Shown here: positions 23,892-31,703 of the stretch, piece after piece
How the letters are laid out: each line of letters starts with the position of its first letter
How positions within the stretch are numbered: position 1 is the first letter of the stretch
Origin: Bacteroidota bacterium
GTDB taxonomy: Bacteria; Bacteroidota; Bacteroidia; Chitinophagales; Chitinophagaceae
NCBI GenBank assembly: GCA_018267585.1
Contig: JAFDYE010000465.1
Coordinates: 1 to 64,000, forward strand
Direction: 5' to 3'
DNA length: 64,000 nt
Notes under the pieces: model-generated
Databases searched by the model: none
Told to the model about the DNA's origin: nothing
Seen by the model: only the letters and a program-made list of their open reading frames with translations
Translations under genes and position numbers: made by a program

Positions 23892-25877
23892 ATGATCCAT
23901 TTTGATCTACCGAAGGAGAAATCATCCATAATCAAAGTAATAGGTGTGGGTGGTGGAGGAAGTAATGCAGTGAATCATATGTTCAGCCAGAACATAGAGG
24001 GGGTGAATTTCATCATTTGTAATACTGATGCGCAGGCCATCGCGCAGAGCCGTGTTCCCAATAAGATACAGCTTGGGCCGCATCTGACGCAGGGGCTTGG
24101 GGCGGGCGCCAATCCCGACATCGGCAGGCAAGCGTGTGAAGAGAGCCTGGAGGAGATCAAACAGATCCTCGAAGTAAATACGAAGATGGCCTTTATCACG
24201 GCCGGAATGGGTGGCGGCACCGGTACCGGCGGGGCGCCCATCATTTCGAAGATATGCAAGGACCTGGGAATTCTTACCGTGGGAATCATCACCACGCCGT
24301 TCTCCTATGAAGGCAGGAAGCGGCAGATACAGGCGGAAGAGGGAATACGCGTGATGAAACAATACGTGGATACCCTGCTGGTCATCAGCAATGACAAGCT
24401 GAGACACCAGTTCGGCAACCTGAAGATGAAGGAGGCCTTCGCCAAGGCGGACAATGTTCTTGCGACGGCCGCAAAATGTATTACCGATGTGATCAACAGC
24501 ACCGGTCAGATCAACGTCGACTTTGCCGATGTCTGCACGGTCATGCGCAACGGAGGCGTGGCTATCCTCGGCAGCGCGACCTCCAAAGGTGATAACAGGG
24601 CACAGAAGGCGATCGAAGAGGCGCTGAGCTCCCCTCTTCTCAACGACAATGATATAAGCGGGGCCAAGTGGATCCTGATCAATATCAATAGCAGCGAGGG
24701 AGAGTTCGAGTTTACGATGGACGAAGTGGATATTATCCAGAATTATCTTCTTAGCCAGGCTGGCGAGCATACCGACGTCATCCTCGGTCTTGGCTATGAC
24801 AATACGTTGGGAGCCAGCCTGGGCATAACGCTCATCGCCACCGGTTTTGAGCACAGGGATCCGTTCACCATCAAGACGGCTGAGGCTGTGGCGGCGCCCA
24901 AGAAGGAGGAGAAGATACTATTGCCATTAAACCAGGAAAATCCAAAGGAAAATCGGCCTGTTCTGCCCTCTGTTGACGCAGCAAAGGAAGCCCCAAACAA
25001 GAAGGAACCGACCCTTGGTACCGCATCGCGGAATTTACAAGGTTCTTCACCGGTAATGGAACAGGAACCGCCTTCTGCTCCATTACCGGATGCCCTTCAG
25101 CCCAGGCTGGTCGATGGCAGTGTGTCTGCGGCCGAAGAGCAGCCGCGGATATTTGTAGATGATCCCCGTACGAGGGACGTGCAGCGGGCGGATGAGGTCA
25201 GGTCGGCCAGCCCCTTCCATTCCGATGAATCGGGCAACCGACGTGAGGACGAGCAGCCTACCCGGGTGGAATGGGTGCTTTCTCCGGACCCGGAGACAAA
25301 ACCGACGCAAAAAAATCAGGCGCCTGGCGCTATAAAAAATTCTCCTGCGTCTGCAGCGTCAGGGGGATACCTTGCAAGGCCGTCCAATATCTATGCGGAA
25401 GATCCCTGGAATGAAAAGCAATCCAGCCCGGAACACAAAAATCCTGTCAAGGAGCCGACCTCGAACACGACTGCCGTAAATCCGTCAACGGAAGCAGAGA
25501 CTTCGCCCGATATGCAGCTCGTATTCAAGGCTTCGGATTCGACGGCGGATGAGCCTGGGGCCCATCAAACCCACCCAATGTCGGTGCCGAACTCACCCGT
25601 AGAGGAACCTGCAGCGCAGGACGATGCGGATGATCTCAAACGCCGCGCAGCAGAACGCATCAACAAGTTACGCAACTTGTCCTTCAACGTCAATGCTGCC
25701 GATCCGAACAATGAGTTTGAAACTGTGCCGGCCTACATCCGCCGTAATTTGGAATTGTACAACACGATCTCCAATGTCGAGAACTTTTACAGCAACTATG
25801 AGGTAAAGACCGACGAGAACAACAACACGGAGATCAGCACGATCAATACATTTTTGGATGGTAAGCGTCCGGACTAA
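23892..25877 (+). CDS. ftsZ: FtsZ, tubulin-like division GTPase with very long tail
   Basis: A 661-residue protein that polymerises into the Z-ring. The GTPase core spans about residues 1-320, with the tubulin signature GGGTGTGG at 107-114 and the T7 catalytic loop NVDFADV. After the core comes about 290 residues of Pro/Glu/Ser/Asn-rich, probably disordered linker. The last ~50 residues become ordered-looking again (DDLKRRAAERINKLRNLSF, then FETVPAYIRRNLELYNT) and likely carry the partner-binding peptide. E. coli FtsZ is 383 residues, so the linker is exceptionally long. The frame is open throughout and a terminator follows, so it is not a fusion error. Confidence 0.97.
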   Translation: MIHFDLPKEKSSIIKVIGVGGGGSNAVNHMFSQNIEGVNFIICNTDAQAIAQSRVPNKIQLGPHLTQGLGAGANPDIGRQACEESLEEIKQILEVNTKMAFITAGMGGGTGTGGAPIISKICKDLGILTVGIITTPFSYEGRKRQIQAEEGIRVMKQYVDTLLVISNDKLRHQFGNLKMKEAFAKADNVLATAAKCITDVINSTGQINVDFADVCTVMRNGGVAILGSATSKGDNRAQKAIEEALSSPLLNDNDISGAKWILININSSEGEFEFTMDEVDIIQNYLLSQAGEHTDVILGLGYDNTLGASLGITLIATGFEHRDPFTIKTAEAVAAPKKEEKILLPLNQENPKENRPVLPSVDAAKEAPNKKEPTLGTASRNLQGSSPVMEQEPPSAPLPDALQPRLVDGSVSAAEEQPRIFVDDPRTRDVQRADEVRSASPFHSDESGNRREDEQPTRVEWVLSPDPETKPTQKNQAPGAIKNSPASAASGGYLARPSNIYAEDPWNEKQSSPEHKNPVKEPTSNTTAVNPSTEAETSPDMQLVFKASDSTADEPGAHQTHPMSVPNSPVEEPAAQDDADDLKRRAAERINKLRNLSFNVNAADPNNEFETVPAYIRRNLELYNTISNVENFYSNYEVKTDENNNTEISTINTFLDGKRPD

Positions 25878-25906
25878 GTTAAGATAGTTTGTTTTTAGTT
25901 GTTTTA

Positions 25907-25936
25907 TTCCCCCTGGTTCTCCGGGGGGATTTTTTA
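25907..25936 (+). terminator. Rho-independent terminator after ftsZ
   Basis: TTCCCCC and GGGGGGA arms around a short loop (TGGTTCTCC region) are followed by a T-rich run (ATTTTTTAATTTT). It starts about 30 bp after the ftsZ stop and closes the dcw operon. Confidence 0.8.
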
Positions 25937-26044
25937 ATTTTATACCAAGGAATCCCTGGAAGGGATTCGTCCGGGGACGAGGATATCGGTGTCTCCGAAC
26001 GAGAGACCCAACGGTGTTGGGTCTTCCAGCAATATTTATTAGCT

Positions 26045-26998
26045 ATGGCAACGATCCTTATTACGGGCGGAACGGGGCTTATCGGCTCAGCGCTGACGCG
26101 GCTGTTGCTCGATCGGGGTTACCGGGTTATAATACTTACGCGGAGGAAAGGGGATGAAGGTGGTTCACAGACCGGGGATAGTGGTGGCGGTGTGCCGCGG
26201 GGGCCGGAGTGGGCTCGGTGGGACCCCGAGACGGGGTTTATCGATCCGGAGGCTATCCGTCGTACGGATCATATTATTCATCTTGCGGGGGCGGGAGTAG
26301 CCGACCGGCGATGGAGCAAAGCCAGGAAGAGGGTCATCGTGGAGAGCCGAACGAAGAGTAGCGCACTTGTTGCGAAAGCGCTGAAAGAGATACCGAATAA
26401 CGTACAGGCTGTTATCAGCGCCTCGGCCATCGGCTGGTATGGCCCTGACCCTGTCGTTCCGAATCCGCAGCCTTTCGAGGAGTCGGCGCCTGCCGACGAC
26501 GATTTTCTGGGCGAGACCTGCCGGCTTTGGGAGGAGGCGATTCATCCGGTGGAGGAGGCCGGAAAGCGGCTGGTCATTATCCGGACGGGTATCGTCCTGA
26601 GCGGCAAGGGTGGCGCGCTTGCAGAGTTCCGCAAGCCTGTGCGGCTTGGGGTGGCTGCGATCCTGGGCAGCGGCAGGCAGGTGATCAGCTGGATCCATGT
26701 CGACGATCTATGCCGCCTTTATGTTGCTGCGATCGAGCAGAAAGAGTGGAGGGGGGTATTCAACGGGGTTGCGCCGCAACCCGTCGATAACCGGACCCTG
26801 GTGCTTACGCTCGGGCGTCGGCTCAAGGGGCGCTATTTCGTGCCGGTATATGTTCCTTCCTTTTTCCTGAAGCTCGCGTTGGGGGAGATGAGCATCGAGG
26901 TGCTGAAGAGTACGACGGTGAGCGCACGGAGGGCGCGGGAGGCGGGTTTTCAGTTCATTTATCCTTCGATCGACAGCGCGCTGGACGATCTATTATAA
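26045..26998 (+). CDS. TIGR01777-type NAD(P)-binding epimerase-like protein
   Basis: A 317-residue short-chain-dehydrogenase-fold protein (SulA-like/YfcH group). The ATG at 26045 is used because the Rossmann motif MATILITGGTGLIGSALTRL begins there; upstream in-frame codons cross the ftsZ terminator. Family markers are HLAGAGVADRRWSKARKRVI, SASAIGWYGP and a C-terminal domain with WIHVDDLCRLYVAAIE and FNGVAPQPVDN. Substrates of this family are not known with certainty; annotation as cell-division inhibitor is historical. It ends two bases before the end of the convergent metalloprotease gene. Confidence 0.9.
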   Translation: MATILITGGTGLIGSALTRLLLDRGYRVIILTRRKGDEGGSQTGDSGGGVPRGPEWARWDPETGFIDPEAIRRTDHIIHLAGAGVADRRWSKARKRVIVESRTKSSALVAKALKEIPNNVQAVISASAIGWYGPDPVVPNPQPFEESAPADDDFLGETCRLWEEAIHPVEEAGKRLVIIRTGIVLSGKGGALAEFRKPVRLGVAAILGSGRQVISWIHVDDLCRLYVAAIEQKEWRGVFNGVAPQPVDNRTLVLTLGRRLKGRYFVPVYVPSFFLKLALGEMSIEVLKSTTVSARRAREAGFQFIYPSIDSALDDLL

Positions 26999-27000
26999 AG

Positions 27001-27663
27001 TCAGTGGAGGGATCGTTCGTGCTTTTGGTGGTATAAGGAAGAGAACTCTCCCAGTATGGATAGGGAACGTCTGTCGAATGCCAGCCGAGAGAGTCTCAGG
27101 CCGGCGATGTCCGAAGTCAGAACTTTGCGGGTGTATGGATTCAGCGTTCCGCCCGGGCCGCCGGGTGCTGCTGCGGGATCATACTGAAAGGGCGGGTCGC
27201 AAAGTGTGCCGCGCGGATACATGATACCCGGCTGTCCCTTACCCCTGATGTCCAGGTCTTTCGGGTGGTCGAGCCCGATCGTATGTCCGTATTCGTGAGC
27301 TGCCGTCGTGGAATGATTGAGCAGGTTACCCAGTTTGAAATAGCCGGTATTGCAGCCCAGGCCATCGACGGAAGAGATGTCGTGGAGGGAGAACTCTTCG
27401 ATGCGAAAGAAATTGAGGCGGGGGTCTGTGTTGTGCCAGACGAAGGCCGGCTGGAGGTCCGGCTTATAGGATCCTTCTATTTCGAAGCTTACGTCATACC
27501 AGTCCCCTTTGATCCTGACCTTGCCCCGGGGCTCGTTCCAGGCTGTGCTGATGTCGTCTGCGATCTGCAGCGCCAGGGCCTGATCGGCGGCTCCGCCATA
27601 GAAGTACAGGACAGACCGGATGATCAGCTGATGAGAGGCGCTATGTAGTTCTGCTTCGCCCAT
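27001..27663 (-). CDS. Matrixin-type zinc metalloprotease
   Basis: A 220-residue protein with an intact metzincin site: His123-Glu124-x2-His127-x5-His133 (HEYGHTIGLDH) followed by a Met-turn GIMYPRG. The start at 27663 gives MGEAELHSASHQ; an upstream TTG at 27720 would add 19 residues without a signal peptide. No signal sequence or membrane segment is visible, so the protein is predicted cytoplasmic or unconventionally exported, unusual for this group. An ordered domain around residues 15-110 (VLYFYGGAADQALALQIADD, then KVRIKGDWYDVSFEI) precedes the site. It follows the FadN-like gene with 88 bp between. Substrate unknown. Confidence 0.75.
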   Translation of the reverse strand: MGEAELHSASHQLIIRSVLYFYGGAADQALALQIADDISTAWNEPRGKVRIKGDWYDVSFEIEGSYKPDLQPAFVWHNTDPRLNFFRIEEFSLHDISSVDGLGCNTGYFKLGNLLNHSTTAAHEYGHTIGLDHPKDLDIRGKGQPGIMYPRGTLCDPPFQYDPAAAPGGPGGTLNPYTRKVLTSDIAGLRLSRLAFDRRSLSILGEFSSLYHQKHERSLH

Positions 27664-27751
27664 GATCAGTGTAATAGTTCTGACAATTCGATAAGAACAG
27701 AGCCGGCACTGCCGCACCAAGAACGGATGAGCATTTCATACGGCAATTTAA

Positions 27752-30154
27752 TCAATTTCTCACCGGTTTGCCGCCCTTGAGGACGCTCTGTATCCGTTCG
27801 AGCGTTCTCTTTTCCCCACAGAGGCTCAGGAATGCTTCTCTTTCGAGGTCGAGCAGGTATTGTTCGCTGACGAGGGCCGGTTCGCTGAGGTCGCCGCCGC
27901 ACATGACAAATGCGAGTTTTTTAGCGACAACAACGTCGTGGTCTGTTGCATACTGCCCCCGCCACATGGCGTGAATGCCCGAATAGAGGGCTCCGAGGGC
28001 GGACCGGCCCAGCACCTTTACGTCTTTGCGCGGCAGGGGCATCGTATAGCCGTCATTGTATATTTCGATGACCGAACTTTTGGCTTCTGCGATACGCCTG
28101 CTCTGATTGATGCTTACAATGTCTCTGTCTTTTTTCAGGATGCCCAGCTCGAAGGCCTCGTAGGCCGACGTGGAGACCTTTGCAGTAGCGACGGTGAAGA
28201 AACGGTTCTTTAGCGTTATCGTTTCCGGCTCACCGTCGTGCATTTCGTCTCCGGCCCTGAGGGCAAATTCTTTGGTCCCGCCGCCGCCGGGGATCAGTCC
28301 TACTCCGAGCTCGACGAGTCCGATATAGGATTCTGCGGCCGGTACAACGCGATCTGCGTGCAAGCTCAGCTCGCATGCTCCACCGAGGGTCAGGCCGTGC
28401 GGCGCCACGACTACGGGCACCGCTGAATAGCGTGCGCGCATCATCGTATTCTGGAACTGGCGAACCGCCATATCCAGCTCGTCGTAGTCCTGTTCGATCG
28501 CCAGCATAAAGATCAGTCCGACGTTTGCGCCGGCGCTGAAATTGGGTGCGTCGTTGGCGATGACCAGCCCTTTGTATCTTTCTTCTGCCATGCCTATCGA
28601 CCGCTGGATGCCTTCCAGCACTTCTCCACCGATAGTCCCCATCTTGGTATTCCATTCCAGACCCAGCACTTCGTCTCCGAGGTGATACAAATGACAGGCG
28701 CTGTTCTTCCACACCGTCTGTCCCTCAAAGTTCTTCATTACCAGGAAGGCCTCGCCGCCGGGCAGCGGCTTGTATCTTTTGCTAGCGATGTCATAGTACA
28801 TGCGCTTGCCGTTGTCCACTTTATAGAAGGTCTTGAAGCCCGCGGCCAGCATTTCTTCCACCCAGGGGGCTACTTTGAAGCCGGCTTCCTTCAGCTGTCC
28901 GGTCATTGTATCCACGCCGAGCACGTCCCAGGATTCAAATACGCCTATCTCCCAGCCAAAGCCGGCCATCATGGCGTCGTCTATCCGATAGAGCTCGTCC
29001 GATATCTCCGGGATGCGAAGAGAGGCATAGGAGAATAGCGCGTAGTGAAGGCGGCGCAAGAACTCCCCTGCTTTGTCGGCGCCTTTGGCCAGCGTCTTCA
29101 GTCTTGTCTTAAGGTCGTCTACCGCCTTCGCGGCTTCGACGCTGGCAAACTTCGGTCGCTGACGGGGGCCATACTCCATCGTCCTGAGATCGAGTGTCAG
29201 GATCTCTTTCTCTCCGGCCGCGCCTTTGATCTTTTTGAAGAAGCCCTGGCCGGTCTTGTCACCCAGCCAGTTGTTTGCTACTAATTTGCCGAGCCAGGCG
29301 GGAATGGTAAAAACGTCCTTTTGTTCGTCGTCCGGACAGTTGGCGGCGACGCCATTTGCGACTTTTACAAGGGTATCGATACCTACGACGTCTGCGGTTC
29401 GGAATATAGCCGACTTGGGGCGTCCGATCAGCGGGCCAGCCAGCGATTCGACTTCATCGATGGTCAGCCCCAGCTGCTCCTGAAGCCGGAATATGGCCAT
29501 GATGCTGAAAACGCCGATACGGTTGGCGATAAAAGCCGGCGTGTCCTTGCAGAGGACCGTCGTCTTGCCCAGATAGAGGTCTCCATAGTGGAGGAGAAAA
29601 TCCGTCACTTCCGGGCTGGTGTGGGGAGTAGGGATGATCTCGAGCAGTCTGAGATAGCGCGGCGGGTTGAAGAAATGGGTACCGCAGAAATGTTGTTTGA
29701 AGTCCTCGCTGCGTCCTTCTGCCATGAGGTGGATGGGGATGCCGGAGGTGTTGGAGGTGATCAGCGTTCCGGGTCTTCTGTATTTTTCTACTTCTGTGAA
29801 CAGCTGTTGCTTGATGTCGAGCCGTTCAACCACCACTTCGATCACCCAGTCGCATCCGGCGATGTCCTTCAGGTTATCAGTGAAGTTGCCCGTCCTTATC
29901 CTGGCTGCGACTTCTTTTGTATATACGGGAGAGGGATTTGACCTGATGGCAGCTGCCAGGGATTCGTTTACGATCCGGTTGCGCACTGCGGGGTGCTCGA
30001 GACTGAGCTTTTTAGCCATTTCGGTTTCCGTCAATGCTGAAGGCGCTATATCGAGCAACAGCGTCTGTATGCCGATGCCAGCGAAATGACAGGCTATCCT
30101 GGACCCCATGACCCCGCTGCCCAATACAGCCACTTTCTTTATGATCCGGTTCAT
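27752..30154 (-). CDS. fadN: FadN-like 3-hydroxyacyl-CoA dehydrogenase/enoyl-CoA hydratase
   Basis: An 800-residue bifunctional beta-oxidation enzyme. The N-terminal NAD-binding domain starts VAVLGSGVMGSRIACHFAG and includes the dehydrogenase segments TSNTSGIPI and HFFNPPRYLRLLEIIP; the dehydrogenase C-domain covers about 190-420. The crotonase domain occupies about 455-680, with VIANDAPNFSAGANVGL and PHGLTLGGACELSLHADR forming the oxyanion site. This order (dehydrogenase first) matches Bacillus FadN rather than E. coli FadB. A -7-like TATCTTCG on the minus strand (30198-30191) lies about 36 bp upstream of the start. Usual partners (FadA, FadE) are not in the window. Substrates should be medium- to long-chain acyl-CoAs. 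Confidence 0.92.
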   Translation of the reverse strand: MNRIIKKVAVLGSGVMGSRIACHFAGIGIQTLLLDIAPSALTETEMAKKLSLEHPAVRNRIVNESLAAAIRSNPSPVYTKEVAARIRTGNFTDNLKDIAGCDWVIEVVVERLDIKQQLFTEVEKYRRPGTLITSNTSGIPIHLMAEGRSEDFKQHFCGTHFFNPPRYLRLLEIIPTPHTSPEVTDFLLHYGDLYLGKTTVLCKDTPAFIANRIGVFSIMAIFRLQEQLGLTIDEVESLAGPLIGRPKSAIFRTADVVGIDTLVKVANGVAANCPDDEQKDVFTIPAWLGKLVANNWLGDKTGQGFFKKIKGAAGEKEILTLDLRTMEYGPRQRPKFASVEAAKAVDDLKTRLKTLAKGADKAGEFLRRLHYALFSYASLRIPEISDELYRIDDAMMAGFGWEIGVFESWDVLGVDTMTGQLKEAGFKVAPWVEEMLAAGFKTFYKVDNGKRMYYDIASKRYKPLPGGEAFLVMKNFEGQTVWKNSACHLYHLGDEVLGLEWNTKMGTIGGEVLEGIQRSIGMAEERYKGLVIANDAPNFSAGANVGLIFMLAIEQDYDELDMAVRQFQNTMMRARYSAVPVVVAPHGLTLGGACELSLHADRVVPAAESYIGLVELGVGLIPGGGGTKEFALRAGDEMHDGEPETITLKNRFFTVATAKVSTSAYEAFELGILKKDRDIVSINQSRRIAEAKSSVIEIYNDGYTMPLPRKDVKVLGRSALGALYSGIHAMWRGQYATDHDVVVAKKLAFVMCGGDLSEPALVSEQYLLDLEREAFLSLCGEKRTLERIQSVLKGGKPVRN

Positions 30155-30244
30155 ATGGTTGAAATTAGTTAGTTAAACAACTATTTGTACCGAAGATAGG
30201 AAAAAAAATTGGTTCATAGAGCTTGGGAAGCGGATGGTACCCGG

Positions 30245-30277
30245 TTAAAAAAAAGGCCGGTGGATGAACCACCGGCC
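30245..30277 (-). terminator. Rho-independent terminator of the 30306-30944 gene
   Basis: A perfect 9-bp stem, GGCCGGTGG and CCACCGGCC, closes a 5-base loop. On the minus strand it is followed by eight consecutive T (seen as AAAAAAAA at 30247-30254). It lies 29 bp past the unknown gene's stop. Confidence 0.9.
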
Positions 30278-30305
30278 GGAATCTAAATCAATAAACCGAG
30301 TCGTG

Positions 30306-30944
30306 TTAAAGGATCTTTGAGAGTCTGTCGATCTCGTAGTTGTCAGCTTTGTTCAGTTGTTCGTAGCGCTGGGTGATCTGCGTTTCCATCAGCTGTCTGG
30401 GATAGCTGTCTCCGGTCATATAGCTTACCGTCAGGTATACGCCTTTTTCGATGATCATTTTATTGCCGCAGATATCCGTCATTAAGAGTCTATCCTTTTC
30501 TTCGAAGGAATTGGGGCAGTCGTATTTATTTTTGATCGAGTCGAATAAAATGCTGTTGGTCTTTTCTGTAAAGGACAGGAAGCTCAGCTGGGAGTAATAG
30601 AAGAACCCATTGATGAAGTGGAACTGTATCAGCACTTTCTGGCGGAGCAGCCTGGTCCGGTAGAAGAGTATTTTGTGGTCTTTAAAGTCGTTGATATCTT
30701 TTATCTGGAAGGAGGGCATGCCGATCTTCCAGATCACTTTCCGCGGCGAGGCTCCAAACTGGATGTCGTGCGGCGCGATAAGTGTCTTGCTCAGGTAGGC
30801 GTCGTAGTGTTCCTGCGATAGCTGGTGATGTGCGAAGTCCAGATAGTACTGATTGATAAAACTTCTGTAAAAGCTTTCTTTCTCCTGGTAAAACGAGCTA
30901 TATCGATTATACGGCAGGATCTTGTACTGGAGGGTCTGTTTCAT
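30306..30944 (-). CDS. Unknown 212-residue protein
   Basis: I do not recognise this protein. It is rich in Tyr, Phe, Gln and His, has no signal peptide or membrane span, and looks globular and cytoplasmic (opening MKQTLQYKILPYNRYSSFYQEKE). A possible -7 element, TACGCTTTG, lies on the minus strand at about 30991-30983, one base longer than consensus. A clear terminator follows at 30245-30277, so it is probably a single-gene transcript. Codon use fits the region, though the flank is AT-rich. Confidence 0.6.
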   Translation of the reverse strand: MKQTLQYKILPYNRYSSFYQEKESFYRSFINQYYLDFAHHQLSQEHYDAYLSKTLIAPHDIQFGASPRKVIWKIGMPSFQIKDINDFKDHKILFYRTRLLRQKVLIQFHFINGFFYYSQLSFLSFTEKTNSILFDSIKNKYDCPNSFEEKDRLLMTDICGNKMIIEKGVYLTVSYMTGDSYPRQLMETQITQRYEQLNKADNYEIDRLSKIL

Positions 30945-31229
30945 AGCACGACAGGTCGTTTAGATATTAGATTTTTTTATGATACAAAGCGTATCCCTGG
31001 TGAATATAGGGCATCCGCATAGTCAGGGATCGCTGTTTTTTTGGCATTGCTTCCTATATAAGGTATTTCAAGAGTCCATATAAGGGAAGACAATAACGAC
31101 GGAAACCTTACGTTGCGAAGCCTTTAAGGCGCTCACACTTATTGAAACGTCAATAAGTAAGTCTAAGTATGAGGAGAAGGTGAACTAAGTAGTAGCACTT
31201 ATTTTCGGTTAGTTATCGGACGACGGTCG
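30945..31229. other. AT-rich gene-free gap with a strong hairpin
   Basis: This 285-bp gap has no credible gene. It contains ACTTATTGA-AACG-TCAATAAGT at 31137-31158, a perfect 9-bp stem with a 4-base loop and no T run, and the smaller palindrome GCCTTTAAGGC around 31120. A small RNA or operator is possible but unsupported. Confidence 0.4.
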
Positions 31230-31658
31230 CTAGTTCTCGATTATGCATTGCATAAGAATTACGTTCAGGAGCCTTCCTGCGCAGGTGCCTCTGAGGGTGA
31301 CGCTATCACCATTCCTGAGCGAAAGGTAGCCCTTACTATAGACAGAGTCGAGGTTACAGTCGACGACTACCCTGCCCGGGGTCGGTCCGTCGAGCGTAAT
31401 GACGTAATTGCCAGATTCGCGCCGGACTATCTTTTGAATGGTACCTCTTACGGATAAGACCTTGTAGAGATACAGGCTATCGGACAGGGCTTCGTTGCTG
31501 TCGAAGGAGGAGGATAGTGCGGCGGAGCTTATAAACCCTTCTGCCTTCGCAATAGGAGAACTCCCGGGGCGGGGACGGCAGAAGAAGCCGGTGGCCAGTG
31601 ATCCCGACAGCAGCAGGAAGGAAAAGATACCAATTACGTATTTAGGGCGTTGCGACAT
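31230..31658 (-). CDS. Membrane-anchored OB-fold protein (tRNA_anti-like)
   Basis: A 142-residue protein with an N-terminal hydrophobic segment (residues ~8-27, KYVIGIFSFLLLSGSLATGFF) that is either a signal anchor or a lipoprotein signal (Cys27). Residues ~65-142 show the OB-fold pattern of the tRNA_anti-like family: VLSVRGTIQKIVR, NYVITLDGPTPGRVVVDCNL, LRNGDSVTLRGTCAG and a final beta-strand with Cys. Such envelope OB-fold proteins are common in Bacteroidota and of unknown function. It starts 45 bp after metG stops on the same strand, so it may be co-transcribed with metG. Confidence 0.65.
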   Translation of the reverse strand: MSQRPKYVIGIFSFLLLSGSLATGFFCRPRPGSSPIAKAEGFISSAALSSSFDSNEALSDSLYLYKVLSVRGTIQKIVRRESGNYVITLDGPTPGRVVVDCNLDSVYSKGYLSLRNGDSVTLRGTCAGRLLNVILMQCIIEN

Positions 31659-31703
31659 GACAAATCTGCCCTATATACGAAAATCAGCGCCGGAAAGATT
31701 TTG

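Noticed and set aside
24850..25700. A second gene fused to or hidden in the ftsZ tail
   Set aside because: The frame is continuous, ends with a conserved-looking FtsZ C-terminal peptide, and has no internal start with a ribosome site.
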